Origin: Acidobacteriota bacterium | GTDB taxonomy: Bacteria > Acidobacteriota > Terriglobia > Bryobacterales > Bryobacteraceae | Assembly: GCA_016185425.1 (NCBI GenBank) | Contig: JACPNQ010000033.1 | Span: 1-49,896, forward strand | Length of the DNA: 49,896 nt | Direction: 5' to 3' | Shown here: positions 26,111 through 34,773 of the stretch, one piece after another | Position numbering within the stretch: the first letter of the stretch is position 1 | Layout of the letters: each line of letters opens with the position of its first letter | Made by a program: the position numbers and the translations under genes | The notes under the pieces: model-generated | Told to the model about the DNA's origin: nothing | Seen by the model: the letters and a program-made list of their open reading frames with translations, nothing else | Database searches by the model: none

Positions 26111-26493
26111 GATTGCTTCTGGATACATGTACGTTCTTGTGGCTTGGTCTTAACTCGGATAAGGTGACCAAGAAAGTTCAATCCGCATTCCTCAATCCGG
26201 ATAACGAAAAGTTCCTCAGCGCCGCTTCGGCGTGGGAGATATCAATGAAGTACGGATTGGGCCGTTTGCCGCTTCCGAAAAGGCCCGATTACTTCATCGC
26301 GGAAGGCCGCGAAAAAAGCGGCATCGAAAGTCTCCCGATCGATGAAGAGTCCGCACTCTTTGCCGCCAGTCTCCCTCGGCTGCACGCAGACCCATTCGAC
26401 CGCATTCTCGTAGCACAAGCGCTCGTACACGGCATGGTACTCGTCACTTCCGACGAAATACTGAGTCAGTATCCCGTTCGCATCCTTTGGTAA
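26107..26493 (+). CDS. PIN-domain toxin (VapC-like ribonuclease)
   Basis: The 128-residue product has the conserved acidic residues of PIN nucleases: Asp6 (L-L-L-D-T), Glu44 (S-A-W-E-I), Asp95 and Asp98 (H-A-D-P-F-D-R) and Asp116 (V-T-S-D). The D-P-F-D-R-I-L-V-A-Q-A signature is typical of the PIN group paired with Phd-type antitoxins. It presumably cleaves RNA when the antitoxin is lost. It is translationally coupled to the antitoxin. Its last 50 bases overlap, on the opposite strand, the 3' end of the M20 peptidase gene, which suggests that the module inserted at that gene's end. Confidence 0.92.
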   Translation: MRLLLDTCTFLWLGLNSDKVTKKVQSAFLNPDNEKFLSAASAWEISMKYGLGRLPLPKRPDYFIAEGREKSGIESLPIDEESALFAASLPRLHADPFDRILVAQALVHGMVLVTSDEILSQYPVRILW

Positions 26494-27808
26494 GCACCCG
26501 CAAAAACCCCTCCACCGCCTCAATTCCCTTATACAAATTTGGCAAGTGGAACTTCTCGTTCGGCGCGTGCAGATTATCATCGGGCAGCCCAAACCCCATC
26601 AGCACGCTCGGTATGCCCAACTCCCGCTGAAATAGCCCCACCACCGGAATCGACCCGCCGCTGCGCATATAAACCGCCGGCCTTCCAAATGTCTCCGCCA
26701 ACGCCGCCGCTGCCGCGCGCAGAATCGGATGCGACGGATCGACCGTGCAAGCCGGACTCATGCCAAACACTTCGAAACGGCTGACTATCCCCCGCGGCGT
26801 CGCCTTCTCAATAGCCGCGCGCAGCAGCGCAACAATCCGCTCCGGGTCCTGATCCGGCACCAGCCGGCAACTGATCTTCGCGTGCGCTTTCGCAGGAATC
26901 ACCGTCTTGAATCCCTGGTTGACAAACCCGCCCACAATCCCATGCACCTCAAGCGTCGGCCGCGCCCACGTCCGTTCCAGCACGCTGTAGCCGGCCTCTC
27001 CGCTCAACGCAATCGACCCCACCTCTCGCCGCAAATACTCCGCCTCGTCGAATGGCAAAGTCTTCCACGCCGCCAACTCTTTTTCCGCAGGCGCCCGGAC
27101 CTCATCGTAAAAGCCAGGAATCCGAATGACGCCATCGACTCCCTTCAATGCCGCAATAATCTGCGCGATCGCTTCCAGCGGATTCGGCGCCGCGCCGCCA
27201 TAAACGCCCGAATGCAAATCCTGCGCCGCGCCCTCCACATGTAACTCGCCAAAGACCCCGCCGCGCAATCCAGTGCATAACGTTGGCAATCCCGGTGCGA
27301 ACATCTCGGTGTCGCAGATCAGCGCCGCATCGGCCTTTAATGCCTGCCGATGCTCAGGCACATACGCCTCCAAATGCTGGCCGTTTGCCTCTTCCTCCCC
27401 CTCAATTAACACCTTCACATTCACCGGCAGCCGCCCGCCGAACCGCTTCAACGCCTCCAGCAGAATTAACGTCTGCCCCTTATCGTCACAGGCTCCGCGC
27501 GCAAAGATATCGTCGCCCCGGATCGACGGCTCGAACGGCGGCGAAGTCCACAGTTCCAGCGGATCCGGTGGCTGCACATCGTAGTGGCCATACAGCAGCA
27601 GCGTCGGCTTGCCGGGCGCCTCCAGACTCTCCGAATAAACCAATGGCTGCCTGCCCGGCGCGTCAATCAGAAACGTTTTCGCCAGGCCCGCATCCAACAG
27701 GAATTGCCGTACCCATTCCGCCGCTCGCCGGCAGTCGGCAACGTGATCCGGGCTCGTGCTGATGCTTGGAATTCTTAGGAATTCCTGCAGGTTTTCGAGA
27801 ACGCTCAT
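26444..27808 (-). CDS. M20 family metallopeptidase (dipeptidase type)
   Basis: The 454-residue cytoplasmic enzyme has the two-zinc core of M20 peptidases: His75-Tyr-Asp77 in Y-G-H-Y-D-V-Q-P, Asp108 in G-A-C-D-D-K-G-Q, the Glu pair near 138-139 in E-G-E-E-E-A-N-G and the C-terminal His in D-N-L-H-A-P-N-E. The lid dimerisation domain lies between. It resembles CNDP-like dipeptidases and ArgE/DapE relatives; the exact substrate is open. The last roughly 16 residues (C-E-R-D-T-D-S-V-F-R-R-K) are encoded antisense to the toxin gene and do not look like a family C-terminus, so the natural stop may have been lost. Only 24 bases separate it from the divergent DUF255 gene. Confidence 0.9.
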   Translation of the reverse strand: MSVLENLQEFLRIPSISTSPDHVADCRRAAEWVRQFLLDAGLAKTFLIDAPGRQPLVYSESLEAPGKPTLLLYGHYDVQPPDPLELWTSPPFEPSIRGDDIFARGACDDKGQTLILLEALKRFGGRLPVNVKVLIEGEEEANGQHLEAYVPEHRQALKADAALICDTEMFAPGLPTLCTGLRGGVFGELHVEGAAQDLHSGVYGGAAPNPLEAIAQIIAALKGVDGVIRIPGFYDEVRAPAEKELAAWKTLPFDEAEYLRREVGSIALSGEAGYSVLERTWARPTLEVHGIVGGFVNQGFKTVIPAKAHAKISCRLVPDQDPERIVALLRAAIEKATPRGIVSRFEVFGMSPACTVDPSHPILRAAAAALAETFGRPAVYMRSGGSIPVVGLFQRELGIPSVLMGFGLPDDNLHAPNEKFHLPNLYKGIEAVEGFLRVLTKGCERDTDSVFRRK

Positions 27809-27832
27809 CTACACACTCTATCCTGGAGGAAG

Positions 27833-29836
27833 ATGCACACGAACCGCTTGGCTAACGAACAGAGTCCCTATTTACAGCAGCACGCGAACAACCCGGTCGA
27901 CTGGTATCCCTGGGGCGAAGAAGCCTTCGCGAAGGCCCGTGCGGAGAACAAGCCGATCTTCCTCAGCGTGGGCTACTCTACTTGCCACTGGTGCCACGTC
28001 ATGGAGCGGGAATCGTTCGAAAACGAACCCACTGCGGAAATTCTCAATCGCGACTTCGTTCCTATCAAGGTCGATCGGGAAGAGCGCCCCGACGTCGATC
28101 GCATCTACATGCTTTTCGTGCAGGCCACCACCGGCGGCGGCGGCTGGCCGATGAGCGTCTGGCTCACGCCCGAATTGAAACCGTTTTATGGCGGCACTTA
28201 CTTCCCGCCCGACAACCGCTACGGGCGCCCCGGCTTCCGCACTGTTCTGACGCATCTCGCCCAGGCTTGGCGCGACGATCGCGAGAAGATCGACGGCTCG
28301 GTAAACGAGATCATGAGCCAGCTCGGCGGCTACGCCGCGCTTGGCGCGGCCGCGGGTGTTGTCGACGACAAGGTTCTCGACTCCGGGTACAGCCACTGCC
28401 GCCGCACGTTCGATCGCAAATTCGGCGGCTTTGGCGGCGCGCCCAAGTTTCCGCGGCCCGTACAGCTCAACTTCCTGCTCCGCTACTGGAAGGCCACAGG
28501 CGAGGAGGAGGCGCTATCGATGACCGTCGCAACGCTCAAAGCCATGGCTGCCGGCGGAATGAATGACCAGCTCGGTGGCGGGTTTCACCGTTACTCTGTC
28601 GACGCCCGCTGGTTTGTTCCGCACTTCGAGAAGATGCTCTACGACCAGGCGCAGCTTGCCGTCAGTTACCTGGAGGCGTATCAGATCACCAATGATGCCG
28701 CCCTTGCCACCGAGGCCCGCCGCATTTTCGATTACGTCCTCCGTGACATGACCCACCGCCTCGGTGGCTTCTTCAGCGCCGAGGATGCAGACTCCGTTAT
28801 CCACCCCGATCACCCGCACGAAAAAGGAGAAGGCGCCTTCTACGTCTTCGACTGGCGTGAAATCGAAGCCGTTCTCGGGCCGGACGAAGCGAAGGAATTC
28901 GGTCGCTATTTCGGCTGCCGCCCGGAGGGCAACGTCGAGCCGCACGAAGACCCGCACGAAGAGTTCACGCGCAAAAACATTCTTTTCCGCGCCGAAGAAC
29001 CCGCACCGGCTTTCGCCGAAGCACGCGCGAAGCTGCTGGGCTATCGCAACATGCGCGTGCGTCCGCACCTCGATGACAAGGTCCTTACGAGTTGGAACGG
29101 TCTCATGATCTCCGCCCTCGCCAAAGGCGCGCGAATTCTCAAGGAGCCGCGCTATATGGACGCCGCCCGCCGCGCCGCCGCGTTCCTCCAGGACACCGTC
29201 TGGAACGCGGCGACGAAAACACTGCGGCGCCGCTGGCGCGCGGGCGAATCGGCCATCGAGGGTTTCCTCGACGACTATGCGTTCTTCACCCTCGCCCTTC
29301 TCGACCTCTACGAAACCGGCTTCGACAAGACCCACCTGGACCTCGCCATCACTCTCGCCGAACGCATGCGCGAACTATTTGAGGACAAGGAGCACGGCGC
29401 CTTCTACTCCACCGCCGAAGGCGACCCGGCCCTCGTCATGCGACTAAAGGAGGACTACGACGGCGCCGAACCCTCCGGGAACTCCATGGCGGCGATGGTT
29501 CTGCTCCGCCTCGCCGCCATGACCGGCCGCGCAGACTTCGCGGAAGCCGCGAACAGGACGATTGCCGCATTTCACAGCCGCCTGACAACCCAATCGGCCG
29601 CTGTTCCGCAGATGCTTTGCGCCTACCTCTTCGCCCAGCGCAAACCCGGCCAAATCCAGTTCACCGGCAGCGATCCCGCCAAACTGATCGATGCTGTCCA
29701 CGCCAAATTCCTGCCCTTCCACGTCCTGCTGCGTAGCGGTATGCAGGACGGCCCCGCGGAGGCCCAGATCTGCGAGAACTTCGTCTGCCGCCTGCCAGTC
29801 TCGGACCCAGAGACCCTCGCCAGCCAAGTAGAATAG
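27833..29836 (+). CDS. DUF255 / thioredoxin-domain protein (YyaL, SPATA20 family)
   Basis: The 667-residue product opens with the family hallmark N-R-L-A-N-E-Q-S-P-Y-L-Q-Q-H, has a thioredoxin-like domain with a C-H-W-C redox motif (Cys51, Cys54) and continues into a long (alpha/alpha)6-barrel region resembling glycosidases and epimerases. Length and order are standard. The biochemical role of the family is not settled. GGAGGAAG lies directly before the ATG. Because the M20 gene diverges from only 24 bases away, the promoter must overlap that gene. The sugar isomerase follows after eight bases. Confidence 0.9.
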   Translation: MHTNRLANEQSPYLQQHANNPVDWYPWGEEAFAKARAENKPIFLSVGYSTCHWCHVMERESFENEPTAEILNRDFVPIKVDREERPDVDRIYMLFVQATTGGGGWPMSVWLTPELKPFYGGTYFPPDNRYGRPGFRTVLTHLAQAWRDDREKIDGSVNEIMSQLGGYAALGAAAGVVDDKVLDSGYSHCRRTFDRKFGGFGGAPKFPRPVQLNFLLRYWKATGEEEALSMTVATLKAMAAGGMNDQLGGGFHRYSVDARWFVPHFEKMLYDQAQLAVSYLEAYQITNDAALATEARRIFDYVLRDMTHRLGGFFSAEDADSVIHPDHPHEKGEGAFYVFDWREIEAVLGPDEAKEFGRYFGCRPEGNVEPHEDPHEEFTRKNILFRAEEPAPAFAEARAKLLGYRNMRVRPHLDDKVLTSWNGLMISALAKGARILKEPRYMDAARRAAAFLQDTVWNAATKTLRRRWRAGESAIEGFLDDYAFFTLALLDLYETGFDKTHLDLAITLAERMRELFEDKEHGAFYSTAEGDPALVMRLKEDYDGAEPSGNSMAAMVLLRLAAMTGRADFAEAANRTIAAFHSRLTTQSAAVPQMLCAYLFAQRKPGQIQFTGSDPAKLIDAVHAKFLPFHVLLRSGMQDGPAEAQICENFVCRLPVSDPETLASQVE

Positions 29837-29844
29837 GGGTTTCC

Positions 29845-30708
29845 ATGGAACCAAAATTCCGCATTGCCTCTATTACCGACGAGTTCTCGCCGGCCGACCC
29901 CGCCCTTGCCCTCGACCAAATGGCTTCTATCGGTATGACCGGCGCCGAACTTCGCGTCCTGTTCGGCAAGAACGTCATGGACCTCTCTGGCGAGGAAATG
30001 TCCCGCCTGCGCGATATGCTGCAGGGCCACAAAATGGAGGCCATTTCCATCGCGAGTCCCATCCTGAAGTGCGTCCTGCCCAACGCTCCAGAGATCGACA
30101 CGCGGTTCCAACAGGACATTTTTAACTCCAAGCACACCTTCGAGGATCAACCCGCCCTCACCGAGAAGGCATTCGGCATCGCTAAATTCTTCGGCGCGAA
30201 GATCATCCGCGTCTTCTCCTACTGGCGCACCGTCGATCCCGAGAAGTGCTTTGAACCGGTCTGCAACGCCTTGGCCGATCTGGCCGTCAAAGCTGCCAGG
30301 GAAGGCCTCGTCATCGGCATTGAGAATGAGCACGCCTGTAACATCGCCACGGCGAAGGAAGCCTCGCACCTGCTAAATGCCGTGCAACACCCGAATCTGA
30401 AGCTGGTCTGGGATCCCGCCAATGCTCTCTGCTCCGGTGAATCGCCCTACCCCGGTGGCTATGCTCTTCTGCCCAAGGACCGCATCGCCCACGTTCACGT
30501 GAAGGACTGTCACATGGACGGCCACAAGCCCGTATGGGGTCCCGTCGGGACCCGCGAGGTCGATTGGAAAGGGCAGATCGCGGCGCTTGCCGAAGACGGC
30601 TACAAAGGCTGGCTGAGCCTCGAAACACACTGGCCCGGACCTGGCAACGACAAGTTCCTCGCCTCCACCATATGTGGCTGGAATCTCCGTGGGTTAGCGG
30701 CTATGTAA
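29845..30708 (+). CDS. Sugar phosphate isomerase/epimerase family protein (TIM barrel)
   Basis: The 287-residue product has the xylose-isomerase-like TIM barrel of AP-endonuclease family 2. Metal-binding segments are visible in order: I-E-N-E-H near 155, V-W-D-P-A-N-A, H-V-K-D-C-H-M-D-G-H near 215 and L-E-T-H-W near the end. Members isomerise or epimerise sugars and inositols; the substrate cannot be told from sequence. No signal peptide, so cytoplasmic. It lies eight bases after the DUF255 gene and is probably co-transcribed with it. Confidence 0.85.
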   Translation: MEPKFRIASITDEFSPADPALALDQMASIGMTGAELRVLFGKNVMDLSGEEMSRLRDMLQGHKMEAISIASPILKCVLPNAPEIDTRFQQDIFNSKHTFEDQPALTEKAFGIAKFFGAKIIRVFSYWRTVDPEKCFEPVCNALADLAVKAAREGLVIGIENEHACNIATAKEASHLLNAVQHPNLKLVWDPANALCSGESPYPGGYALLPKDRIAHVHVKDCHMDGHKPVWGPVGTREVDWKGQIAALAEDGYKGWLSLETHWPGPGNDKFLASTICGWNLRGLAAM

Positions 30709-30780
30709 ACTGATTTCACATTTCGGTGACGTAGCTCATCCTTGGCACGTCAATACTTCGATACGGTGATGGAGGCGCGA

Positions 30781-31593
30781 ATGCGCAATCGAAAAATCCT
30801 GGCGGCGGCAGCCTCACTTCTGGCATTGGCCGGGTTGGCGTTCGCCCAGCGTCTCCGTGTGCCCTATAGCGCGTTCCCGTTCCGCGAAGACGAAGAGCAG
30901 CCGATGCCCGCCGATGCCGGCGAAAAAACCGAATTCGCCTTCGCTCGCCTCCAATATCCCAACTGGCGCTCCAATGACCGTAGCTGGTCCATGCGCGGCG
31001 CCTGGTCGATCGATTATCCCAAGGCCGATCGCCAGTTCGTCCAGGGTGTCCGCCGGCTCACGCGCCTGCACGTCCGCTCCGTGGAGCAGGTCGTCAACCT
31101 GGAATCCGACGACATCATGAACTGGCCCTGGGTATACGTCGTAGAAGCCGGGCACTGGGATCTCACCGACAACCAGGTGAAGAAGCTGCGCGAGTTCCTC
31201 CTCCGCGGCGGCTTCCTGATGACCGACGACTTTCACGGAACCATGGAGTGGCAGATCTTCATGCTCTCCATGCAGCGCGTCTTCCCCGACCGTCCTGTCG
31301 TCGATCTCCCCAACTCCGAGCCGATCTTCCATGTCCTGTACGATCTCGACGACCGCTTTCAGATTCCCGGCATCGTCAACTACCCTTTCGATCAAACCTA
31401 CGAGTATGACGGTGTCGAAGCCAAATGGCGCGGTATCTACGACGACAAGGGCCGCCTGATGGTCGCCATCTGCCACAACATGGATATGGGCGACGCCTGG
31501 GAATGGGCGGATTCTCCGCACTACCCGGAGAAATACGCCTCGCTCGCTTACCGGATCGGCATCAACTACATCATGTACGCTATGTCCCATTGA
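30781..31593 (+). CDS. Secreted DUF4159 protein
   Basis: The 270-residue product has a signal peptide (I-L-A-A-A-A-S-L-L-A-L-A-G-L-A-F-A-Q) and a DUF4159 domain: F-A-R-L-Q-Y-P-N-W near residue 50, then a flavodoxin-like fold with R-G-G-F-L-M-T-D-D near 145 and the ending G-I-N-Y-I-M-Y-A-M. The related fold suggests a glutamine-amidotransferase-like domain without its catalytic residues. Two longer in-frame starts exist, but GGAGG lies five bases before 30781. DUF4159 genes commonly sit beside MoxR/Bat clusters, as here. Confidence 0.8.
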   Translation: MRNRKILAAAASLLALAGLAFAQRLRVPYSAFPFREDEEQPMPADAGEKTEFAFARLQYPNWRSNDRSWSMRGAWSIDYPKADRQFVQGVRRLTRLHVRSVEQVVNLESDDIMNWPWVYVVEAGHWDLTDNQVKKLREFLLRGGFLMTDDFHGTMEWQIFMLSMQRVFPDRPVVDLPNSEPIFHVLYDLDDRFQIPGIVNYPFDQTYEYDGVEAKWRGIYDDKGRLMVAICHNMDMGDAWEWADSPHYPEKYASLAYRIGINYIMYAMSH

Positions 31594-31600
31594 GCCTCGC

Positions 31601-33853
31601 ATGTTTGAACTCTTCTTCCAGCATTCGTTGAGCGTTTTCCGCAAAGGCACATTCGTGTTGCAGAGCGGTTGGCCGGCGTGGTTGCTGGCCGCGCTGGCCG
31701 TCGCGGCGGCCACAATGTTTGCGGTCTTCGTCTGGCGCAAGACGCGCGTGGCCGGATGGCCAGTCTTGCGCGGCGCAATTCTATGGGTGATGCAGTCCAC
31801 CATGGCCGCGGTGCTGCTGCTCCTGCTCTGGCAGCCCGGCCTTTCGGTCGCCACGCTGAAGAAGCAGCAAAACGTCGTCGCCGTTCTGCTCGATGATTCC
31901 AAATCGATGGCCCTCGCCGACAATGGCGCCGTCCGCCGCGACGAGATGGTGAAGACGCTCGATAGCGGCCTGCTCGACGAGTTGAAGAAACGCTTCCAGG
32001 TGCGGTTCTACAAGGTGTCGGACCACTTGGAGCGCGCCGAGAATCACAAAGGCCTAAAAGGCGAGAAGACCGCCAGCCGCCTGGCCGATGGCCTGAAACA
32101 GATCGCCGCGGAGACCGGCAGCCTGCCAATCGGCGGCGTCGTGCTGATGTCCGACGGCGCCGACACTTCGGGCGGCATCGACCGCGAAACGGTCAACGCG
32201 CTCAAGGGCCGGCAGCTCCCCGTTCACACTGTTGGCTACGGCCGTGAGCAGTATGACCGCGACATCGCCCTCGTCGATGTCCAGGCGCCCATCCGCTCCC
32301 TCGCCGATTCGCGCCTGGGCGTGCAGGTCATCCTCCGCCAGCGCGGCTACGCCGGCCAACGCACCAAGCTCACACTGAAGGATGGCGACAAGACGCTCGC
32401 CGCCCGCGAAATCACCCTCGCCGCCGATGGCGCCGCGCAGTCGGAAACCGTGCTCTTCAATGCGGGTCCCGCCGGCGTCCGTACCGTCCAGGTGCTCCTC
32501 CAGCCTCTCTCCAACGAGGAGAATGCCGGCAACAACCAGATGACTCGCCTGGTCCAAGTGGAGGATCGCAAGCCCCGCGTCCTGTACATCGAAGGCGAGC
32601 CGCGTTGGGAATTCAAATTCATTCGCCGCGCCATCGAGGAAGACAAGAACCTGCAACTGGTCACCATGCTGCGCACCACGCAGAACAAGATCTACCGGCA
32701 GGGCGTCAAAGATCCCAAAGAGCTGGAAGCGGGCTTCCCGGCTACGGCCGAGGAGATGTTCGGCTATGAGGGCATCATCATCGGCACCGTCGAAGCGTCC
32801 TACTTCACACCCACGCAGCAGGCGCTGCTGAAAGCCTTCGTCGACCGGCGCGGCGGCGGCGTGCTCTTTCTGGGCGGGCGCGCATCGCTCGCCGATGGCG
32901 GTTACGGTGCCAGCGATTTCAGGGACATTCTTCCGGTTGTCGCCGGCGACCGGCGCACCACCTTCTTCCGTGACAAAGCCAACGTCGAGCTCACCCCGAA
33001 CGGCCGCGACAATCTCGCGTTGCGTCTCGAAGAGGATGCGGCCAAGAACGTGGAGCGCTGGAAAAAGCTTCCGTTTCTCGCCGACTTTCAAAACGCGGGC
33101 GCCGTCAAGCCGGGCGCTGTTGTGCACGTCGATGCCATCACCGGTCATGGCCGCACACCGCTGCTCATCACCCAGAACTATGGCCGCGGCCGCACTGCCA
33201 TTATGGCGACCGGCGGAACGTGGCGCTGGCAGATGTCGCAGCCCGTGGAAGACAAATCGCACGAGATGTTCTGGCAGCAGTTGATGCGCTGGCTCGTCGC
33301 CGGTACGCCGGGTACCGTGCAGGCGACGACATCGCAGACGGTCTTCACGGACGATCCGAAGATTCCGCTCCGCGCCGAAGTGCGCGGCAAGCAGTACGAA
33401 CTGCTCCCCGACGGCCAGGTGGAAGCTCGCGTGTCGGGTCCCGCCGGGTCCGGAGCAACAGTCATTCTGCAGCCGGACCCCGTTCACCCGGGCGTCTATA
33501 CCGGCGAGTATTCGGCAGACCAGCCGGGTTCGTATCTCGTTGAGATGATCGCCGCGCGAAGCGGAGAACGTATTGGGTCGGACACCCTTGCCTTCCGGCG
33601 CGAGGATGGTGTGGCTGAGAGTTTCAGCACCGAGCAGAACCGGGAGCTGCTGGAACGGTTGGCCTCCGAGACCGGCGGAAGGTACTGGAAACCGGATGGG
33701 ACCCAGAAGCTCCCGGAAGAGATCGCGCTCAGCGAGGCCGGCATCTCCTCACGCGAGATTCGCGACCTCTGGCACCTGCCGGTCGTCTTCCTCCTGATAG
33801 CGGCGCTGCGAACGGGGGAATGGCTGCTGCGCAGAAGATGGGGTGCGGTATGA
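31601..33853 (+). CDS. Membrane VWA / GATase-like protein of the MoxR-Bat cluster
   Basis: The 750-residue product has two N-terminal membrane helices (about 24-45 and 58-85). A von Willebrand A-type domain follows, with the metal-site start L-L-D-D-S-K-S-M near residue 97. A beta-rich stretch leads to a glutamine-amidotransferase-like domain (Y-I-E-G-E-P-R-W-E-F, then R-G-G-G-V-L-F-L-G-G) and a C-terminal helix (L-P-V-V-F-L-L-I-A-A-L). The VWA domain is expected to face the periplasm and bind partner proteins. The order is common in planctomycetes and acidobacteria; the precise role is unknown. Seven bases after the DUF4159 gene, and overlapping the next gene by four. Confidence 0.8.
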   Translation: MFELFFQHSLSVFRKGTFVLQSGWPAWLLAALAVAAATMFAVFVWRKTRVAGWPVLRGAILWVMQSTMAAVLLLLLWQPGLSVATLKKQQNVVAVLLDDSKSMALADNGAVRRDEMVKTLDSGLLDELKKRFQVRFYKVSDHLERAENHKGLKGEKTASRLADGLKQIAAETGSLPIGGVVLMSDGADTSGGIDRETVNALKGRQLPVHTVGYGREQYDRDIALVDVQAPIRSLADSRLGVQVILRQRGYAGQRTKLTLKDGDKTLAAREITLAADGAAQSETVLFNAGPAGVRTVQVLLQPLSNEENAGNNQMTRLVQVEDRKPRVLYIEGEPRWEFKFIRRAIEEDKNLQLVTMLRTTQNKIYRQGVKDPKELEAGFPATAEEMFGYEGIIIGTVEASYFTPTQQALLKAFVDRRGGGVLFLGGRASLADGGYGASDFRDILPVVAGDRRTTFFRDKANVELTPNGRDNLALRLEEDAAKNVERWKKLPFLADFQNAGAVKPGAVVHVDAITGHGRTPLLITQNYGRGRTAIMATGGTWRWQMSQPVEDKSHEMFWQQLMRWLVAGTPGTVQATTSQTVFTDDPKIPLRAEVRGKQYELLPDGQVEARVSGPAGSGATVILQPDPVHPGVYTGEYSADQPGSYLVEMIAARSGERIGSDTLAFRREDGVAESFSTEQNRELLERLASETGGRYWKPDGTQKLPEEIALSEAGISSREIRDLWHLPVVFLLIAALRTGEWLLRRRWGAV

Positions 33854-34773
33854 GAATTCTCGCGGTATTGGCCGCTCTTTCAGCCCTCGCCGCCCCGGCC
33901 ACGACTTGGTACATTACCGTGGCTGGGCTTGGCGGCGATCCGCTCTTTGACCAACGCTTCAACGCGCTGGCGCAGGAGATGGACAAGCTGGTCCGTACCA
34001 CGCCGGATGCGAAGGTTACCACGCTCACCGGACCGGCGTCATTGAAGGTGCGCATCCGCGAATCGCTCGCCGACGCCGCCAAGAACGGCAAGCCCGAGGA
34101 CACGCTCGTCGTCACCTTCATCGGCCACGGCAATTTCGATGGACAGGACTACAAGTTCAACATTCCTGGCGCCGATATCACCGCCGCCGAGCTCGCCGAG
34201 TGGATGGACCGCGTCCCCGCGCAGAAGCAAGCCGTGATTAACACCACTTCCTGTTCCGGCGCATCGATCGACATGCTCCGCCGCGATAACCGCGTCATCA
34301 TCTCCGCCACGAAGTCCGCCACCGAGCGCCTGGCCACGCAGTTCGCCCGCTTTTGGGTGGAAGCTATGCGCAACCCGGAGGCCGACACCGACAAGAACGA
34401 GGTCGTCAGCGTGCTCGAGGCGTTCCGGTTCGCCGACAAGAAGACCGTCGGCTTCTACGAAACGCAAAAGCGCTTAGCCACGGAACACGCCATGCTCGAG
34501 GATACCGGGAAGGGGAGCGGTGTGCGCGCCCCGGGACCGGACAACGGCCACGGGCTGCTCGCCGGCCAGACGCCGCTTGTCCGCTTCGGTTCGCTGCAGC
34601 AGGCCGCCAAGTCGCCGGAGAAACAGGCCCTCCTCAAGAAACGTGAGGAAGTCGAAGCCAAGATCGAGAAGCTAAAATATGAGAAGGCGGCGATTTCCGT
34701 GGAGGACTACCGCAAGCAGCTCGGCTCGCTGCTCCTCGAATTGGCGAAAGTGCAGGAGGAGATCGACCGGTGA
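33850..34773 (+). CDS. Secreted caspase-like protein (clan CD / C13-type dyad)
   Basis: The 307-residue product has a signal peptide (M-R-I-L-A-V-L-A-A-L-S-A-L-A-A-P-A). The core looks like a caspase-fold peptidase: a strand ending in T-F-I-G-H-G with His93, and 42 residues later I-N-T-T-S-C-S-G-A-S with Cys135. That is the His-Cys order and spacing of clan CD enzymes such as legumain-like C13 peptidases. The C-terminus (about 245-307) is a Lys/Glu-rich coiled coil. The start at 33850 overlaps the preceding stop as ATGA. Secretion and coupling to the VWA protein suggest a periplasmic protease tied to the MoxR-Bat complex. Activity is inferred. Confidence 0.65.
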   Translation: MRILAVLAALSALAAPATTWYITVAGLGGDPLFDQRFNALAQEMDKLVRTTPDAKVTTLTGPASLKVRIRESLADAAKNGKPEDTLVVTFIGHGNFDGQDYKFNIPGADITAAELAEWMDRVPAQKQAVINTTSCSGASIDMLRRDNRVIISATKSATERLATQFARFWVEAMRNPEADTDKNEVVSVLEAFRFADKKTVGFYETQKRLATEHAMLEDTGKGSGVRAPGPDNGHGLLAGQTPLVRFGSLQQAAKSPEKQALLKKREEVEAKIEKLKYEKAAISVEDYRKQLGSLLLELAKVQEEIDR

